A DNA stretch of 64,000 nucleotides from Cunninghamia lanceolata (GCA_027924645.1 BSBN01001362.1:2262501-2326500), one strand, 5' to 3'; positions 1-11,612 are shown, numbered from the stretch's first letter. Numbers and translations are program-made. The notes: generated by a model not told the origin, from the sequence alone.

Positions 1-920
1 TAGTATGGTAACGAGTGTGATCACAAGCAATGAAGGAATTGGTGCCAAAGGCGCGTTGTAATTCCTGCAGAGTAACAATACTTAAAGCTTGGATGAATGA
101 AATGGAAGAATAGGGTTGAATTTATAGACTTGTGAGAGAAGAGATCAACGATATAGAAAGAATGAGAAGATCAACGGTTGAGAAACCTTGAGGAACGTGC
201 GCGAATAAAAAGAAGACATATGTCTTGCTCTATTTTGCATGAGAATAATTAATAAAATAGAAGAATGAGTTAACTGAAGAGATTAATTAATTAAAAAAAT
301 AGATCAATCAGTTAAGAGAATAGAACTAGAGAATAGAAATTGCATGAGGATGAAAAGACATCAATTAAATATTTAGAATATTCAATTGCATGTGCACAAG
401 GATTGAATTATATTTAGAGATAACTCAATTTAGAAGAAATAGACAACTTAAATAAATATTTGATTTATTTAAATTTAGAGAAGATATTATTGGAAGAAAT
501 AATTAAATAATTGGTATTATTTAATTTAGAATGAATTTGGAAGAACTAAAAGATAAGAAAACAAATTAAATAAATAAATTTATTTAATTGTTTGTGCATG
601 ATTTGGATGAATAAACAAAATATTTGATTATATTTTATTTTTGGAGATTGAGAGGATTTAAATAAATTTGATTTGATTTATTCAAATTTGGAAGAATGAT
701 TTGATTTAATTAAATAATTGAGAATTATTTAATTGTTTGGAAGAATTTAATTAAATAAAGGATTTTATTTAATTTTGACTTTTGATGATATTTAATTAAC
801 TTAGAGGAATATGAATCAAATAAATAAATTCATTTATTTATTTATTGATAGAGGAATAAAGATGGAATAAATATTAAGAAATTTATTTAGACCGAGTGGT
901 GTCATTTTTAGGTGTATACA
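1..920 (-). repeat. 3' LTR of element A (partial)
   Basis: This is a direct copy of 15760-16683; position 1 aligns with 15760. In element sense the LTR begins at 920 with TGTATACACC. The other end (ending TTAACA) lies outside the window. The body is AT-rich with many runs of the type AAATAAATTTATTTAATT. Confidence 0.93.
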
Positions 921-934
921 TTTTGTCCCTCTTT
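921..934 (-). other. Polypurine tract of element A
   Basis: On the minus strand the bases next to the 3' LTR read AGAGGGACAAAA, a purine-rich stretch ending exactly at the LTR boundary. This is the expected primer for plus-strand DNA synthesis. Confidence 0.75.
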
Positions 935-1218
935 GATGCAATGCAGTTTATGACATTGCTTCAAAGAATAAAAATTTATGATAATGATACATGCCCCAGT
1001 TTACCCCTGGTACAAGTTATGATGATAGAATGCCCCCTCAGGAGATTGGACGGGAAGAAGGCAGAAGGCATGAGACGGATGATCTCACGAAGACAAAGGG
1101 AAAACTTGGTTAGGTTTGAAGAAAATAGGATGCATTTCAGATAAACGAGAAGAAATCAAGAAGAAACGGGTGTAGGAAGTAGTCATAGTCACCACATAGC
1201 CAGTTTAGGGTTTGCATG

Positions 1219-1229
1219 CTATATATAGG
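1219..1229 (+). promoter_or_regulatory. TATA box of the antisense PMD gene
   Basis: CTATATATAGG is a strong plant TATA box on the plus strand, opposite to the host retrotransposon. Transcription would start near 1250-1260, giving a short 5' exon before the first intron at 1403. It lies about 100 bp upstream of the first in-frame ATG (1328). Confidence 0.6.
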
Positions 1230-1402
1230 AGCTGGGTCCACAAGACAATTCATTTGCACACTTGTCTTTGTTTGATTTGCTTCTGAGAGCTTATGAGAGC
1301 ATAGAGCATAGAGCAGTCAGCACGAGGATGGACATTCCACGCGAGGAGCATCACTTTGAGTGAGTCTGACGATTCGACCGGCCAGCAGAGGCAGGACCCC
1401 TG

Positions 1403-1979
1403 GTATGTATCTCAATTTTTTTTCCCTAGATTCAATTTTTAGTGCAATAAATGCTAGGAGAAATTAGGCTAGACAAATGAGCTAGATCACAGTTTGGGGC
1501 ATATGACATGTGAAATTGTGCATCTGTCAAACTACAGCGCATTTAGGATAAAGAACGACGCATTCACTCAAGCTGCGCATGCATGAGTTTAGTCGGTGCA
1601 TGCATAATTCTACGGCGCATTTACGGTATGAAACAATGCATGCAACTGGGTGGCGCATTTATGGTATGGGACGGTGCATGCATGACATCTTGCGGCACAT
1701 GCATCAGAAGTGGCGCATTTGATAAGAAATGGCACATGTACCATTTGTTATGGCGCATATGATATAGATAGGCAGTTTACTTAACAAAATTGATTTGATT
1801 GGCAACCTGTTTGATGCGTTAACCAAGAAGCTATCTCTGAGATTGCAGAAATCTAGTCAAGAGATGTAGTGTGCTATTTTGATCAATTTGATATGTTAAG
1901 TTAGTTGATATGTTTCTATAGATATGTTAAGTATGGTGCTTGCAACTTTAGGTTGACGCCTTGCTTTGCGTGCTTGCAG
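1403..1979 (+). other. Intron of the antisense PMD gene
   Basis: The donor GTATGT and acceptor TGCTTGCAG flank 577 bp, and removal keeps the frame from ATG 1328 into exon 2. The intron contains the GCGCAT motif cluster. The assignment is inferred from splice consensus and frame only. Confidence 0.6.
1537..1765 (+). repeat. Irregular GGCGCATTT motif cluster (left)
   Basis: About a dozen copies of a motif near TGGCGCATTT or GTGCATGCAT are spaced roughly 20-35 bp apart, many with CG-to-TG or CA decay. Two more copies lie at 5597-5625. The same motif occurs in reverse orientation in the element leader near 13616 and 15100. Confidence 0.6.
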
Positions 1980-4852
1980 GAGGACATACAAGATACGCTG
2001 ATGTCTAGGGAGTAGTTTCCCATGCCTATGTTGTAGCGACATATGTTGATAGAGTTGGATCGAGAGGTGCTCGACGCGATGGGATTGGACTATGTATGCT
2101 TTATCCCTGAGGTTCGAGCGAATCGCAGGTTACTGACTGCAGTAGTAGAGAGGTTCCATAGCGAGGACGGGACCTTACACTTCCCTACTGGCGAGATGAC
2201 AGTTACATTGGAGGATGTATACAGGATACTCCACTTGCCTATTCAGGGAGAGGTCATGGAGTACGATCTACAGAGGGATGCAAGACTTGCAAAGTACAGG
2301 CATGTATTTGATAACCCTAAGCTGGTAGGATAGGTCATCTCCTAGTAGGACATTCATTACTAGTATGATGATTTCCCAAGGATTGTTGCAGGACTGATCA
2401 GAGGCATTGTATGCCCCGATAGGAGATCACATGGGTTCCTGATTGGATGGGGATAGATCATGGAGCGGATGGTTACAGAGGGCACCCGTTATGCTTGGGG
2501 TGTTTGCGTGCTAGCACACCTATACCATGACATGCATCAGGTGGTATACCATAGGGGTGCGAGCCTATCAGCAGGTGTTTCACTATTGCAGTTTTGGCTA
2601 TGGGAGCATATAGCGATCACTAGACCGATTTGTGTTTTTGACAGATAGAGAGGAGAGCTGTACAACTATGGCTACGTAGGAGTGATTTCCCAGCATAGGC
2701 TGGGGAAGCTCGAGTATTGGAGGCATGCATTGGATGGAGTAGATGTGGTCGTCTGGTGACCATATCTAGACTGTGATCCTTGGGAGGATGAGGCGGATGA
2801 GCTGCCATACTGCTATTAGACTTGGTGGTTGATAGGTCAGACATGATTCATTTTAGAGAGGCAGATTGTCAGCTGGGTTTGGAGACAGTTTGGGAGGAGA
2901 CAGGGCATGCCACAGGGGCAGGTTCTATTTGTATGGACTCATGCTGAGAGATTCAGATGGGGGCCAGTGGCGTCCTATGAGGAGGCAGTGTTAGAGTTTC
3001 GGCACACTCCTTATGTTGCCTGGGATATGAGGAGAGAGATTGCAGATGCTGGGATGACTCAAGACTTTGAGGAGTGGTTCACTTCTCATCCATTTCTAAG
3101 GTACTCAGGGCCTGGAGAGCTGGTGCCTTGTATAGACGAGGCAGATTTAGATGACGAGGGCCAGGTTGGGAGGAGGAGGAGGAGAGGAGGACGGAGAGGT
3201 GGTGGAGATGGTGGAGGAGGAGGAGATGGTGGAGATGATGGAGGAGGGGGAGGTGGTGGAGACAGAGTCAGACCTAGGCAGAGGAGGAGAGATAGGGAGG
3301 GACCTTCCCACGCTCAGCAGGTAGTGCCATCGCAGGTTGTACAGCAGGCATAGATGCTGTCACCTCAATAGGTAGCATAACAACAGGTACCCCAGCCACA
3401 GGGGCAGGGATAGGCACAGGCACCTCAGGGTCTAACATAGCTAGATGTTCAAGAGAGAGCTATAGCTATGCTGAGAGGATAGGTTAGGTAGCTGCAAGTA
3501 CAGCTTAGGATGGCCGAGGCCCGGTGGGAGACAGACGCAGAGGTTATCTCAGGGCTCACTAGAGAGCGAGATATGGTAGAGGCACGGATACGAGTTATTC
3601 GAGTAGAGTGAGATACAGTAGTGGTAGCCCTTGGGACAGATGCCACCAACAACTTTTTGGTTGGGTAGGTGCACCAGGCACAAGCATAGCTAGCATAGGC
3701 ACAGACACAACTAGTGTAGGCACAGACATAGTTGGCACAGGGGCAGGGGCAGTTAGCACAGGTGTAGGGTGAGCTTGTGAGAGTGTAGGCTCAAACACAG
3801 TATTACTGAGGTTTATACCATGGTGTTGTGCTAGTTAGTCAGAGGGCTCTGAGCTATAGGAGCCAATCTATGGCTTGTCAAAGAGCAGGTGGATCGAGGT
3901 CAGGAGCCTCCATGATGGGCCCATAGCAGTTTGTGGCCAGCAGAGGAGGGGATTCAGGAGACATTGTTGGGAGCAGCGGTTCACAATAGCAGGGATAGCA
4001 GATACTTGCGCATATTTTGGCTCCTACGTACACTTTTTGATGGTTCGGATAGCCGGATATATATGTACCACTTTTGTGTTTTGAGACATGTATCACCATC
4101 CTTGAGATGTATTTATTGTATATGACATTGACTCAGAGATGGACCACTTGATATTGTACATTTGGATATATTTATGATATTTATATGATGATGCAGTTTA
4201 TTTGATGCTCTCTATATTTATGAGTTATGATGCATTTCTATTGTATGATGTGATGCATATGTTTATCTAATGCAGACTTAGATGTTTAATTGATGCTATG
4301 CGATGTTATCTAATGCAGATTTTCATATGATGCTATGTGATGCTATATGACCTAATGCAGACTTAGATGTTTTACTTGATATGCCTGTAATGTGTAAATG
4401 CGAATGGTATCTATATGATTATGTAATTTGTGTGATGCACTTATCTATGTTTTTGATTTTTTCTATTTGACACTATGTGATGATTGTATATGGATGACTT
4501 GATGCATGTACTATGTATGCAACTGATTTAATTATGTAAATGACTATCCCATGTGATATGATATGCAACTATATGTTATGTTTTTGTGATGTCCAAATGT
4601 ACTCTATCGACACAGAGATGACAGAATGATGGATAGAAGATTGATTGAAAGAATGATTTGACAAAAAGATTCACAAGCTTCACTTTGTATTGTTACTCTG
4701 CATTGTTTGGATCTTTTATTGCATGGGATATGGATGTGTAATGGATGCATAATGGATGCTTTGCTTTTTTGACATCTTGATGGTGTAAGTATTTTGAAGT
4801 GCTTATTTCATCATTGGGCAATTTTTTTTTTGGTACTTTTTCCGAATGTTGT

Positions 4853-4980
4853 AAGTTAATACAAGCATCTAGGTATAACTGAACCGATATGACCTGAGTA
4901 TTGCTTACATGTATTTTGATTTAGCAAGTTAATACAAGCATCGAGGTATAATTGAACCGAGATGACCTGAGTATTTCTTG
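4853..4980 (+). repeat. Short direct duplication, 73-bp spacing
   Basis: A segment of about 54 bp beginning AAGTTAATACAAGCATC occurs at 4853 and again at 4926 with few differences. No function is evident. Confidence 0.75.
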
Positions 4981-5459
4981 CGTATCAACAAACAAGGATT
5001 GCCCCCGTTCATATTAGACCCTTGAAGTCCTCGATGATCTTTTGTCGATCATGTCGTTAGACAAGGCTTCACATTACTAAAGTTTAATCCACAAACAACA
5101 AAACAAAGAAAATAATCATGCCCCCATCATAGCATCTCTAGCTTTTGGCATCCTCGAGTAGCATAGAAAGGCATGATAGCAGAAACCAAGACTCTTGTAT
5201 TTTAACCATGATTCCAATCCACAAAACATATTTGCATTTAGATGTGTTTGTTTCTTGCCATAATTTGGGTAAAATCATTTACAATGCCTTAGGTGCTTGT
5301 TTGCTTTGCTTTGGATAGGTTAATGTCTTGAGTTAGGATTTCTTCTTGAATAGAGCGGGTTTTGTTTGTGCCTTCTTGCCTAGTGAAAGATTCCACAATC
5401 CTTATTGGTGAGACGAACCCTAGGGGACTGACCTAGTGCCTTGGGGGCTCATTGCTAAA

Positions 5460-5810
5460 TGGCCTTGCCTACATGACGACACAGAGGTAACGTAGTTCAG
5501 GGTAAACCCTAACGGACCTAAGACCTAGGCAGTAGAAAGTGGACACAGATAGATAGAAGGACTAGACACGGGATGGATGGGAAACTGGAGCCTCAGGGGC
5601 GCATTTGAAGAAATGGGCGCATTTGAAGAAATGGCCTTGCCTATGTGACAACGCAGAGGCAACTTAGTTCATGGACTTGGACCATGGATGGACTAGAGGG
5701 TAGACGAAAAGCTATGGGATGGATAGGAAGCCTCGGGGGTGCATTGAAAAATGATCTTGCCTACGTGACGATGCAAAGGCAACGTAGTTCATGGACTTGG
5801 ACCATGTGGA
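5460..5810 (+). repeat. Three degenerate direct repeats
   Basis: Segments beginning CCTTGCCTA and containing GTGACGA, CAGAGGCAACGTAGTTCA and GGACTTGGACCATG recur at about 5463, 5635 and 5755. The last two are about 120 bp apart. They lie in the 3' region of element A. Confidence 0.7.
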
Positions 5811-6023
5811 TACTAACAAGAGACACTATGCCAGGCTGACACTATGGATAGGATATGGGATAAAACCTTGGTTGACAAGGCAACAAAGAGATAGAGTATC
5901 AAGCCATGATAGGTTATCGTTAGGGTTTTATTATGGAACAAATATGGGTTGAATGGGACACGAGTGAAGGAAGAATGGACACAAGGTGATTGGTTTCCCA
6001 AAGATGGAGGAAGTAGTTTATCA

Positions 6024-6156
6024 CAAGTAACACCTGTTTACCAGGTTTTCACCACTTGCTTTTATTTGCACGAAAGCTAGAAAGTATGCATGATGCCTGT
6101 TTGCCAGGTTTTCATCATGATACCCATATAAGGTGCCTGTTTTCTAGGTTTTCACC
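6024..6156 (+). repeat. Three small hairpins with a common CCTG-loop-CAGG core
   Basis: Copies at 6024-6058, 6089-6119 and 6132-6156 share the core CCTGTTTnCCAGGTTTT. The core folds as a CCTG/CAGG stem and is enclosed by different outer pairs: CAAGT/ACTTG, CATGATG/CATCATG and GGTG/CACC. The outer pairs differ in sequence yet still pair. Confidence 0.5.
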
Positions 6157-6247
6157 AAAGGATGATTTTTTGTATTTTTTGATTTTTTTTGTATTTTTTT
6201 TTTTTGATTTTTTTGTAGCTTTTCCCCCCCCTTACATTGGGGTTCTC

Positions 6248-7330
6248 CTAGGTATAGAACTGGAGAAGATGCATGCTGTTGATTGGGTCATCCAACAACT
6301 CACCCTTTGATGTTGCTAACTGATATGCCCCTGATCCATAAGAAGCTATGGTCACATAAGGCCCAAGCTAGTTGGGTTTGAACTTGCCTTTCTTTTCCTG
6401 ATCCAATTGATTGCGAGGGTTCTCCTTAAGTACTAGATCTCCAACCTTGAATACCCTTGGATGGACTCTATGGTTGTAGCTTCGTGACATCATTTGTTGA
6501 TATGCTTTGAGATGATCAAAGGCTTTCTGTCTCCTTTCCTCTAGCAACTCTAGTTCTTGCAATTTAGAAACTCTATATTTTTCATCTGATATGAGACCTT
6601 TTAATGACACCCTGAGAGATGGTAACTCAACCTCAATGGGGAGGATAGCTTCTAAGCCATAAACAAGGGTGTAAGGGGTAGCACCTATGGGAGTGCGTAT
6701 ACTGGTTCTGTAGGCATAGAGCGGGATTGAGTTGGATGTGCCAATCACGACCAGCATCATTGACTATCTTCTTGAGGAGTTTCAAGATGGTCTTGTTGGA
6801 TGCTTCTGCTTGGCCGTTGCCTTGGGGGTAATAGGGTGTGGAGAAACGGTGTTGGATTTTGAATTGGTCATAGAGTTCTTGGACATCCTAGTTTTTGAAG
6901 GGTCTTCCATTATTTGTGATAATGGATGAGGGAATTCCGTATCTGTAGATGAGGTAATTGAGGATGAATGAGGAGATTTGTTTACCTATGACGGTGGTGA
7001 GGGGAACGGATTCAATCCACTTGGTAAAGTATTTAGTGGTAGTTATTATGAATTTATGGCCATTGGATGAGGGTGGATGGATTTTACCCACAAGGTCGAG
7101 TCCCCATTGGCAAAAGGGCCAAGGTGTCATTAAAGGTCTCAACTGTTGAGCTGATGCATGTATTACGTTCCTGTGTATTTGGCACTTCTTGCACTTCTTC
7201 ACAAACTCATATGAATCTGTTTCCATGTTCGACCAGTAATAACCCAAACGCATGAGTTTCTTAGCTAAGGAAGGACCACTAGAGTGTGTCCCGCAAATCC
7301 CTTCGTGTACGTCTTGTAAGGTAGTTTGGG
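6248..7330 (-). pseudogene. Element A integrase (C-terminal end of pol)
   Basis: The HHCC zinc-binding region (C-K-K-C near 7195) is followed by the DDE core. The first Asp lies in the G-L-D-L-V-G segment near 7100. The position expected to hold the second Asp reads T-N-N-G-R-P-F-K-N (about 6915), so Asp is replaced by Asn. The Glu is kept in A-E-A-S-N-K-T (about 6805). One in-frame TAG follows the P-F-K-N motif, and a two-base deletion near 6716 shifts the frame at the A-L-W-A-Y-R-T motif. Another TAG near 6368 replaces a Trp. The natural end is the TAG at 6250-6248. Integrase inserts the cDNA into chromatin; this copy lacks an intact catalytic triad. Confidence 0.85.
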
Positions 7331-7337
7331 ATTCTTC

Positions 7338-8693
7338 TCATTCTAAACAATGGAGTAAAGTACCATCTAAACCACGTCGGTATAGGGTGTCGGCAATAAT
7401 GGTATAAAGAGAGGTTTGGCGTATAAGGGTTTGTCGTTGGTTTGAAGATAAGTCAGGTGGGAGGGTGTTGTCCTTGAGGTAAGTGTAAACCTTACCATAC
7501 CAAGGTGAATCAGATCCAACTAATAGGCATATGGAATGGGTTTCAGGAAGATCATAAGCTGGTTGCTGAATTGATTCCACTAAGAACTCGTACTGTGACT
7601 CATTCTCTGGGATTTCGAGAAGAGATGCAATGGTTGCCCTGGCATCTGCTGCTTTGTTCTCAATGCGAGGTATCTGCTCAAAAGAGATGATCACAAAGTA
7701 TTCCTTAAAGTCCTCGACCATCCGCTTGTATGGGACAAGCTTCTCATCTTTGGTTTGGTAATCGTCATTGACCTAATTGATCACTAGTTGAGAATCACCA
7801 TAGACATGTAGCTCTTTGATTTTCCACTTTGTTGCCATTTTGAGACCAATGACTAAGGCTTCATATGCTGTTATGTTATTGGTGCATGGGAATAACAAAC
7901 GATAGGACTTTAGTATGGTGTCTCCATGAGGAGTTACAAACAAGATTCCTGCCCCTGATCCATGGTTTGTGTAGGACCCATCAAAGTAAAGTTTCTAGGA
8001 ATGTGTTGATATATTGAATAAAGATTCATCTAGAAACTCAAATTGCATTGGTGTGGTGTCCTATAGTGGTGCATCCACTAACTGATCAGCAATGACTTGC
8101 CCCTTGATAGCCTTTCTATCTACATACTCAATGTTGTATTCACTAAGGAGCATTACCCATTTGGCTAGGCGACCTGTTAGAGATGCTTTTCTTAGTAGGT
8201 ACTTCAGTGGATCTGTTTTTGCAATAAGTTTGACTGGATGTGCAAGCATATAATGTCAGAGTTTTTGGGAAGCAAAAACTACAGCAAGGCATGATCTTTC
8301 TATCTGAGAGTATTGCAATTCATAGCCCACTAATGTATGACTGATGTAGTAGATGGTTCTTTCTTTATTTTCATAATCTTGTTGTGCTAGAAGAGCCCCA
8401 AGAGTTGTTGGTGTAGCATATATGTATAGCAACAATGACTTCCCTTGGATAGGAGGCATGAGAATAGGTGGATTCATAAGATACTCTTTCAGTTTGTCGA
8501 ATGCCTCTTCACATTTCTCATCCCATCTAAATGGAATGTTCTTATGTAGGAGATGACTGAATGGTTGACACTTGTCTGCCAGTTGTGATATGAATCTATA
8601 GATTGCTTGTAGCTTGCCTTGTAGAGATCTTATTTGAGTAAGATTCTTGGGTGGTGGCATGTCCATAATAGCCTTGACTTTGGCGGGGTCCAC
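7338..8693 (-). pseudogene. Element A connection, classical RNase H and archaeal-type RNase H
   Basis: From 8693 down lies the RT-connection and degenerate classical RNase H; L-Y-I-Y-A-T-P-T stands where the catalytic Asp would be. From about 7995 a second RNase H begins with the L-Y-F-D-G-S motif, then A-Y-E-A-L (about 7870) and V-Y-G-D-S-Q-L (about 7795), matching the D-E-D pattern of archaeal-type RNase H. This double arrangement is typical of Tat elements. In-frame stops occur near 8253, 8060, 7997 and 7776. The enzyme would remove RNA from RNA:DNA hybrids during reverse transcription. Confidence 0.83.
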
Positions 8694-8708
8694 CTCTATT
8701 CCATTTGC

Positions 8709-9532
8709 TCATACAATAAAACCTAAGAGCTTGCCTGAGGTGACTCCAAACACACATTTCTTTTGGTTCAACCTGACTTTGAATTGTTCTAGCCTCTGAA
8801 AGACTTTCTCTAGCACATCCAGGTGTGATTCTCTTGTGAGTGACTTTGTAAGGATATCATCGACATAGTCTTCCATTGTGACATGCATCATATCATGAAA
8901 TATGGTGGTCATAGCACGTTGATATGTGGCTCCTGTGTTCTTTAGCCCAAATGGCATGACATTCCAGTAGAAAGTGCCCCATGGACAAGGAAAATCTGTC
9001 TTATGCTAGTCTTCTGGTGCTATCTTGATCTAATTATATCCTGAGAAGCCATCCATGAGAGATAACATGGTATGCCCTACTGTTAAGTCAACTATGATAT
9101 CTATATTTGGCAATGGAAAATCATCCTTGTGGCAAGCTTTGTTTAGATCTCTAAAATCATTGCATAGTCTAACTCGGCCATCAGGTTTGGACACTGGTCT
9201 ATGTTGGAGACCCATTCCGGATAGTCTATAGCTCTGATGAACCCTACATCCAATAGTTTTTTGAGTTCTTCTTTTACAAGCAGTGCTATGTGTGGATGCA
9301 TCTTTCTAAGCTTATGTTTCACTAGTTTCACTCCTAGATCTAATGGAAGATGATGTAGAATCAAATCTAGATCTAACCCTGGCATATCTGCGTATGACCA
9401 AGCAAAATTGACTTGCTTTCTCTTGAAGAATGGTACAAACTTAGTCTTCTCTGGTGGGGTTAGAGACTTAGCAAAGTGAATGATCTTAGGTTGTTCCTCT
9501 GTTCTAATGTTAATAGGCTCTGCGGGTTCCAC
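8709..9532 (-). pseudogene. Element A reverse transcriptase
   Basis: RT motifs appear in order: the K-P-D-G-R-V-R-L-C-N-D-F-R-D-L-N-K segment (about 9200-9150), L-M-D-G-F-S-G-Y-N, M-P-F-G-L-K-N, and the catalytic Y-V-D-D at 8856-8867. There is a frameshift near 9215 at the Y-P-E-W motif, stops at 9030 and near 9009, and a TGA at about 8709 where CGA (Arg) would be expected. The catalytic aspartates themselves are intact. Confidence 0.88.
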
Positions 9533-9538
9533 AACAAT

Positions 9539-10411
9539 CTAAGACTTCTCCTGGTGCATATCGTCGAGGAGAGTGTCAAGCCTTCCATCGTCAGGTGCCA
9601 CAGTTGGGTTTTCACCTTCAGATGCGTCCTTTCTTTTTACTATTTTGGGATTTGACACTGCCGCAAAGCGGTTTTCACCGTCAGATCTAGTTTTTATTTT
9701 GATATTTTTGCGACTGGAAGGCTTGGCACCCTCTCTGAAATAAGCCATGGTATTAAGTTCAATGGCGAACCCAACTTTATGATCTCCTTTAGGTAGGTGG
9801 TCCCTAAGTTCCATGTATTCAATATAGGCATCATCATTTTGGAACATATCTAGTTGTGGGGTTCCTCATAGGTCCCAGTCAATAATTTCAGGATGCACAA
9901 GGGGGAGGGTGTTAGAGGATAGATCTGATTTGTTGAAAGTTTGAATGGATATGCTAGGAGTATTGGTAGGGAGAGTGTTCAAGATGGTGTTTTCCTCTAA
10001 ATTGTTTATCGTGATAGAATTTGAACCTTCCTCGAAAGTTGTATTCTCAGGGATAGGCAAATCACACTCTAACGGTCTATTCGGTAGCGTTTGTCCCTCA
10101 CGGTAGGGGCTATAAGTTTGAATGGTATCAACCTCTTTGTCGTCGTAGGAATGCTCTATCAGCTCATCCCACTCATACTCATTGGAATCTGTGTCACTGT
10201 CCTCTTGAAGTGTATGGATCATTTCCACAAGACAAGCATTTGCTTTAGCTTTTCCCTTATCCTTATATCCTAGACCTTTTGTAGTTCTAGCTAGTGAAGA
10301 TGAAGAAGGTTGAATGGGTTCTATGATTCCTTCTTTTCTTAGGCCAATGGGGCCTTGTCCTTCATAACCCATTATGTGTAGGATAGATTCACCTCGCCCA
10401 TAGATCTCCAT
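9539..10411 (-). pseudogene. Element A G-patch linker between protease and RT
   Basis: The start of this segment encodes M-G-Y-E-G-Q-G-P-I-G-L-R, a G-patch motif, followed by acidic and Ser-rich linker sequence. G-patches at this place are known in Tat/Ogre-type and some retroviral polyproteins, where they bind nucleic acid. The same frame continues from the protease ORF (10505-11095) to the RT start at 9532 with a few stops. Confidence 0.72.
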
Positions 10412-10504
10412 TGGGAGCTTAGGTGGTTCCTGTTGTGTGTTCTCTTCTTCTGTATAGAGCCATTGTAAGATATCTCTTTCTTTTGTTTCATCTAATAGGG
10501 TCCC

Positions 10505-11349
10505 CTATTTGACAAAGGGAGCTGTGGGAGGTGTAGGAGGAGTAGATGGCTTTGGAAAATGCTTGGGTCGCCCAAAGGATCTAGGAGATAAAGGCATTTT
10601 GCCTAGATTGAGGTTGTGCTCAATGGAGTATTCCCCTACTCCTATTTCTTTGATGGTAATTTTCTGCTCTTTGGGCTTTGATGAGGAAGCTTCAGAGGTA
10701 GAATCATGTTGTGGGGTAGGGGATGTAGATGCTCTATTGTTTGGTATGATGCAATCAGGTTTTGAAAGGATAGAGTTGCAATGTTGAAAGGGGTCAGGGT
10801 CACCTTGGATGGTGACCTGCTTGCCGTTATGAGGGAATTTTATGCATTGGTGATAGGTAGAAGGCACAGCTTTCATGGCATGAATCCATGGTCTACCTAG
10901 GAGAATATTATAGGTGAGCTTCTTATCTAGGACTTGGCACACAACATCTTTTATCATCGGTCCCACTTGTATGGGTAATACCACTATTCCTTTGGTAGTT
11001 CTCTCCTTTTCATCATAGGCTTTGGTAGTAATCTTCTTCCTTGGATTAACTGCATTTTTAGAGAACCCAATGTAAGGACTAGCTTCAATGTGCAAATATT
11101 TAAACCGGCTACCGCATCAATGAGAACCTTCTTGATGCGGTGCTTGTGGATGAAGGCGACAATGTGTAGAGGAGTGTTATGAGGTTGAGACACTGAGAGG
11201 TCATCTTGTTCGGTAAATGATATGGTACTTGAGGAGGTCAGATTACCTACCATGGCCTGGAACTTCTCTTGGCCCAAGTTAGTGGGGACTGTCATTTCCA
11301 CTAAGGCTTTATCGAGAATCTCCTTGTGGGAAGGAGATAGACGCAACAA
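10505..11349 (-). pseudogene. Element A aspartic protease region
   Basis: The segment with V-L-I-D-A-V-A-G-L-N-I-C-T-L (about 11125) aligns with the protease active-site loop, but the usual D-[ST]-G-[AS] signature is degraded. The flap and C-terminal half (Y-N-I-L-L-G-R-P-W-I-H near 10900) follow in another frame, so a frameshift lies near 11100. Its role would be cleavage of the Gag-Pol polyprotein. A Pro-rich tail leads to the G-patch segment. Confidence 0.75.
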
Positions 11350-11612
11350 CTCTAAGAAATGTGGGCAAGAGTCTTCCGTAGTTGGTTTATGATGCTATAC
11401 TAATGGAAGTTGGACTGAGAAGGTGACGACCTTGGAGGAATGGTATTTAACATGACCTTATCACTGCAGGTAATGATACTACAATTAGTTCTATTGGGTT
11501 CTGATTGTTGGTTGGGCATGACCACATTGATTTGTGGTATGTGCTCTGTTATGAAATTGATGGTATAGTCAAATGCCACACTTGCGTAGTTGGCATTACT
11601 ATCCCCACTGTT

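Larger units (their letters stand above)
1328..4040 (+). pseudogene. Plant mobile domain (PMD) gene carried antisense in element A
   Basis: The gene runs opposite to gag-pol. Exon 1 starts at ATG 1328 and ends at 1402 (CTG|GTATGT). The intron is 1403-1979 (GCTTGCAG|GAGG). Exon 2 runs 1980-4040. Splicing joins the two exons in frame. Residues encoded near 2100-2280 show the PMD hallmark: L-x2-A-V-V-E-R-F, then T-L-H-F-P-T-G-E-M-T-V-T-L-E-D-V, then L-P-I-Q-G. The C-terminal part (3150-3280) is Gly/Arg/Asp-rich low complexity, followed by a Gln/Ala-rich tail. I count about 32 in-frame stops (25 TAG, 6 TGA, 1 TAA) but no frameshift over 2.7 kb; most stops sit where Gln, Trp or Arg codons fit. PMD proteins are known both as host factors (MAIN/MAIL1 type) and as captured genes in Gypsy and MULE elements. 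The function in this element is unknown. Confidence 0.8.
4041..6247. other. Non-coding region between PMD gene and integrase of element A
   Basis: No credible ORF is seen on either strand. The region holds TGATGCTATGTGATG-like reiterations (4140-4600), a 73-bp-spaced duplication (4853-4980), degenerate repeats at 5460-5810, three small hairpins (6024-6156) and a T-rich tract (6160-6235). It would form 3' untranslated sequence of both the element RNA and the antisense PMD transcript. Confidence 0.5.

Noticed and set aside
896..1144. Plus-strand ORF of 82 codons at the inner edge of the LTR
   Set aside because: It begins inside the LTR and PPT, has no domain and ends before the TATA box of the PMD gene.
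1537..1765. CRISPR-like or regular array for the GCGCAT cluster
   Set aside because: Motifs are short, decayed and irregularly spaced, with no constant repeat-spacer structure; this is plant nuclear DNA.
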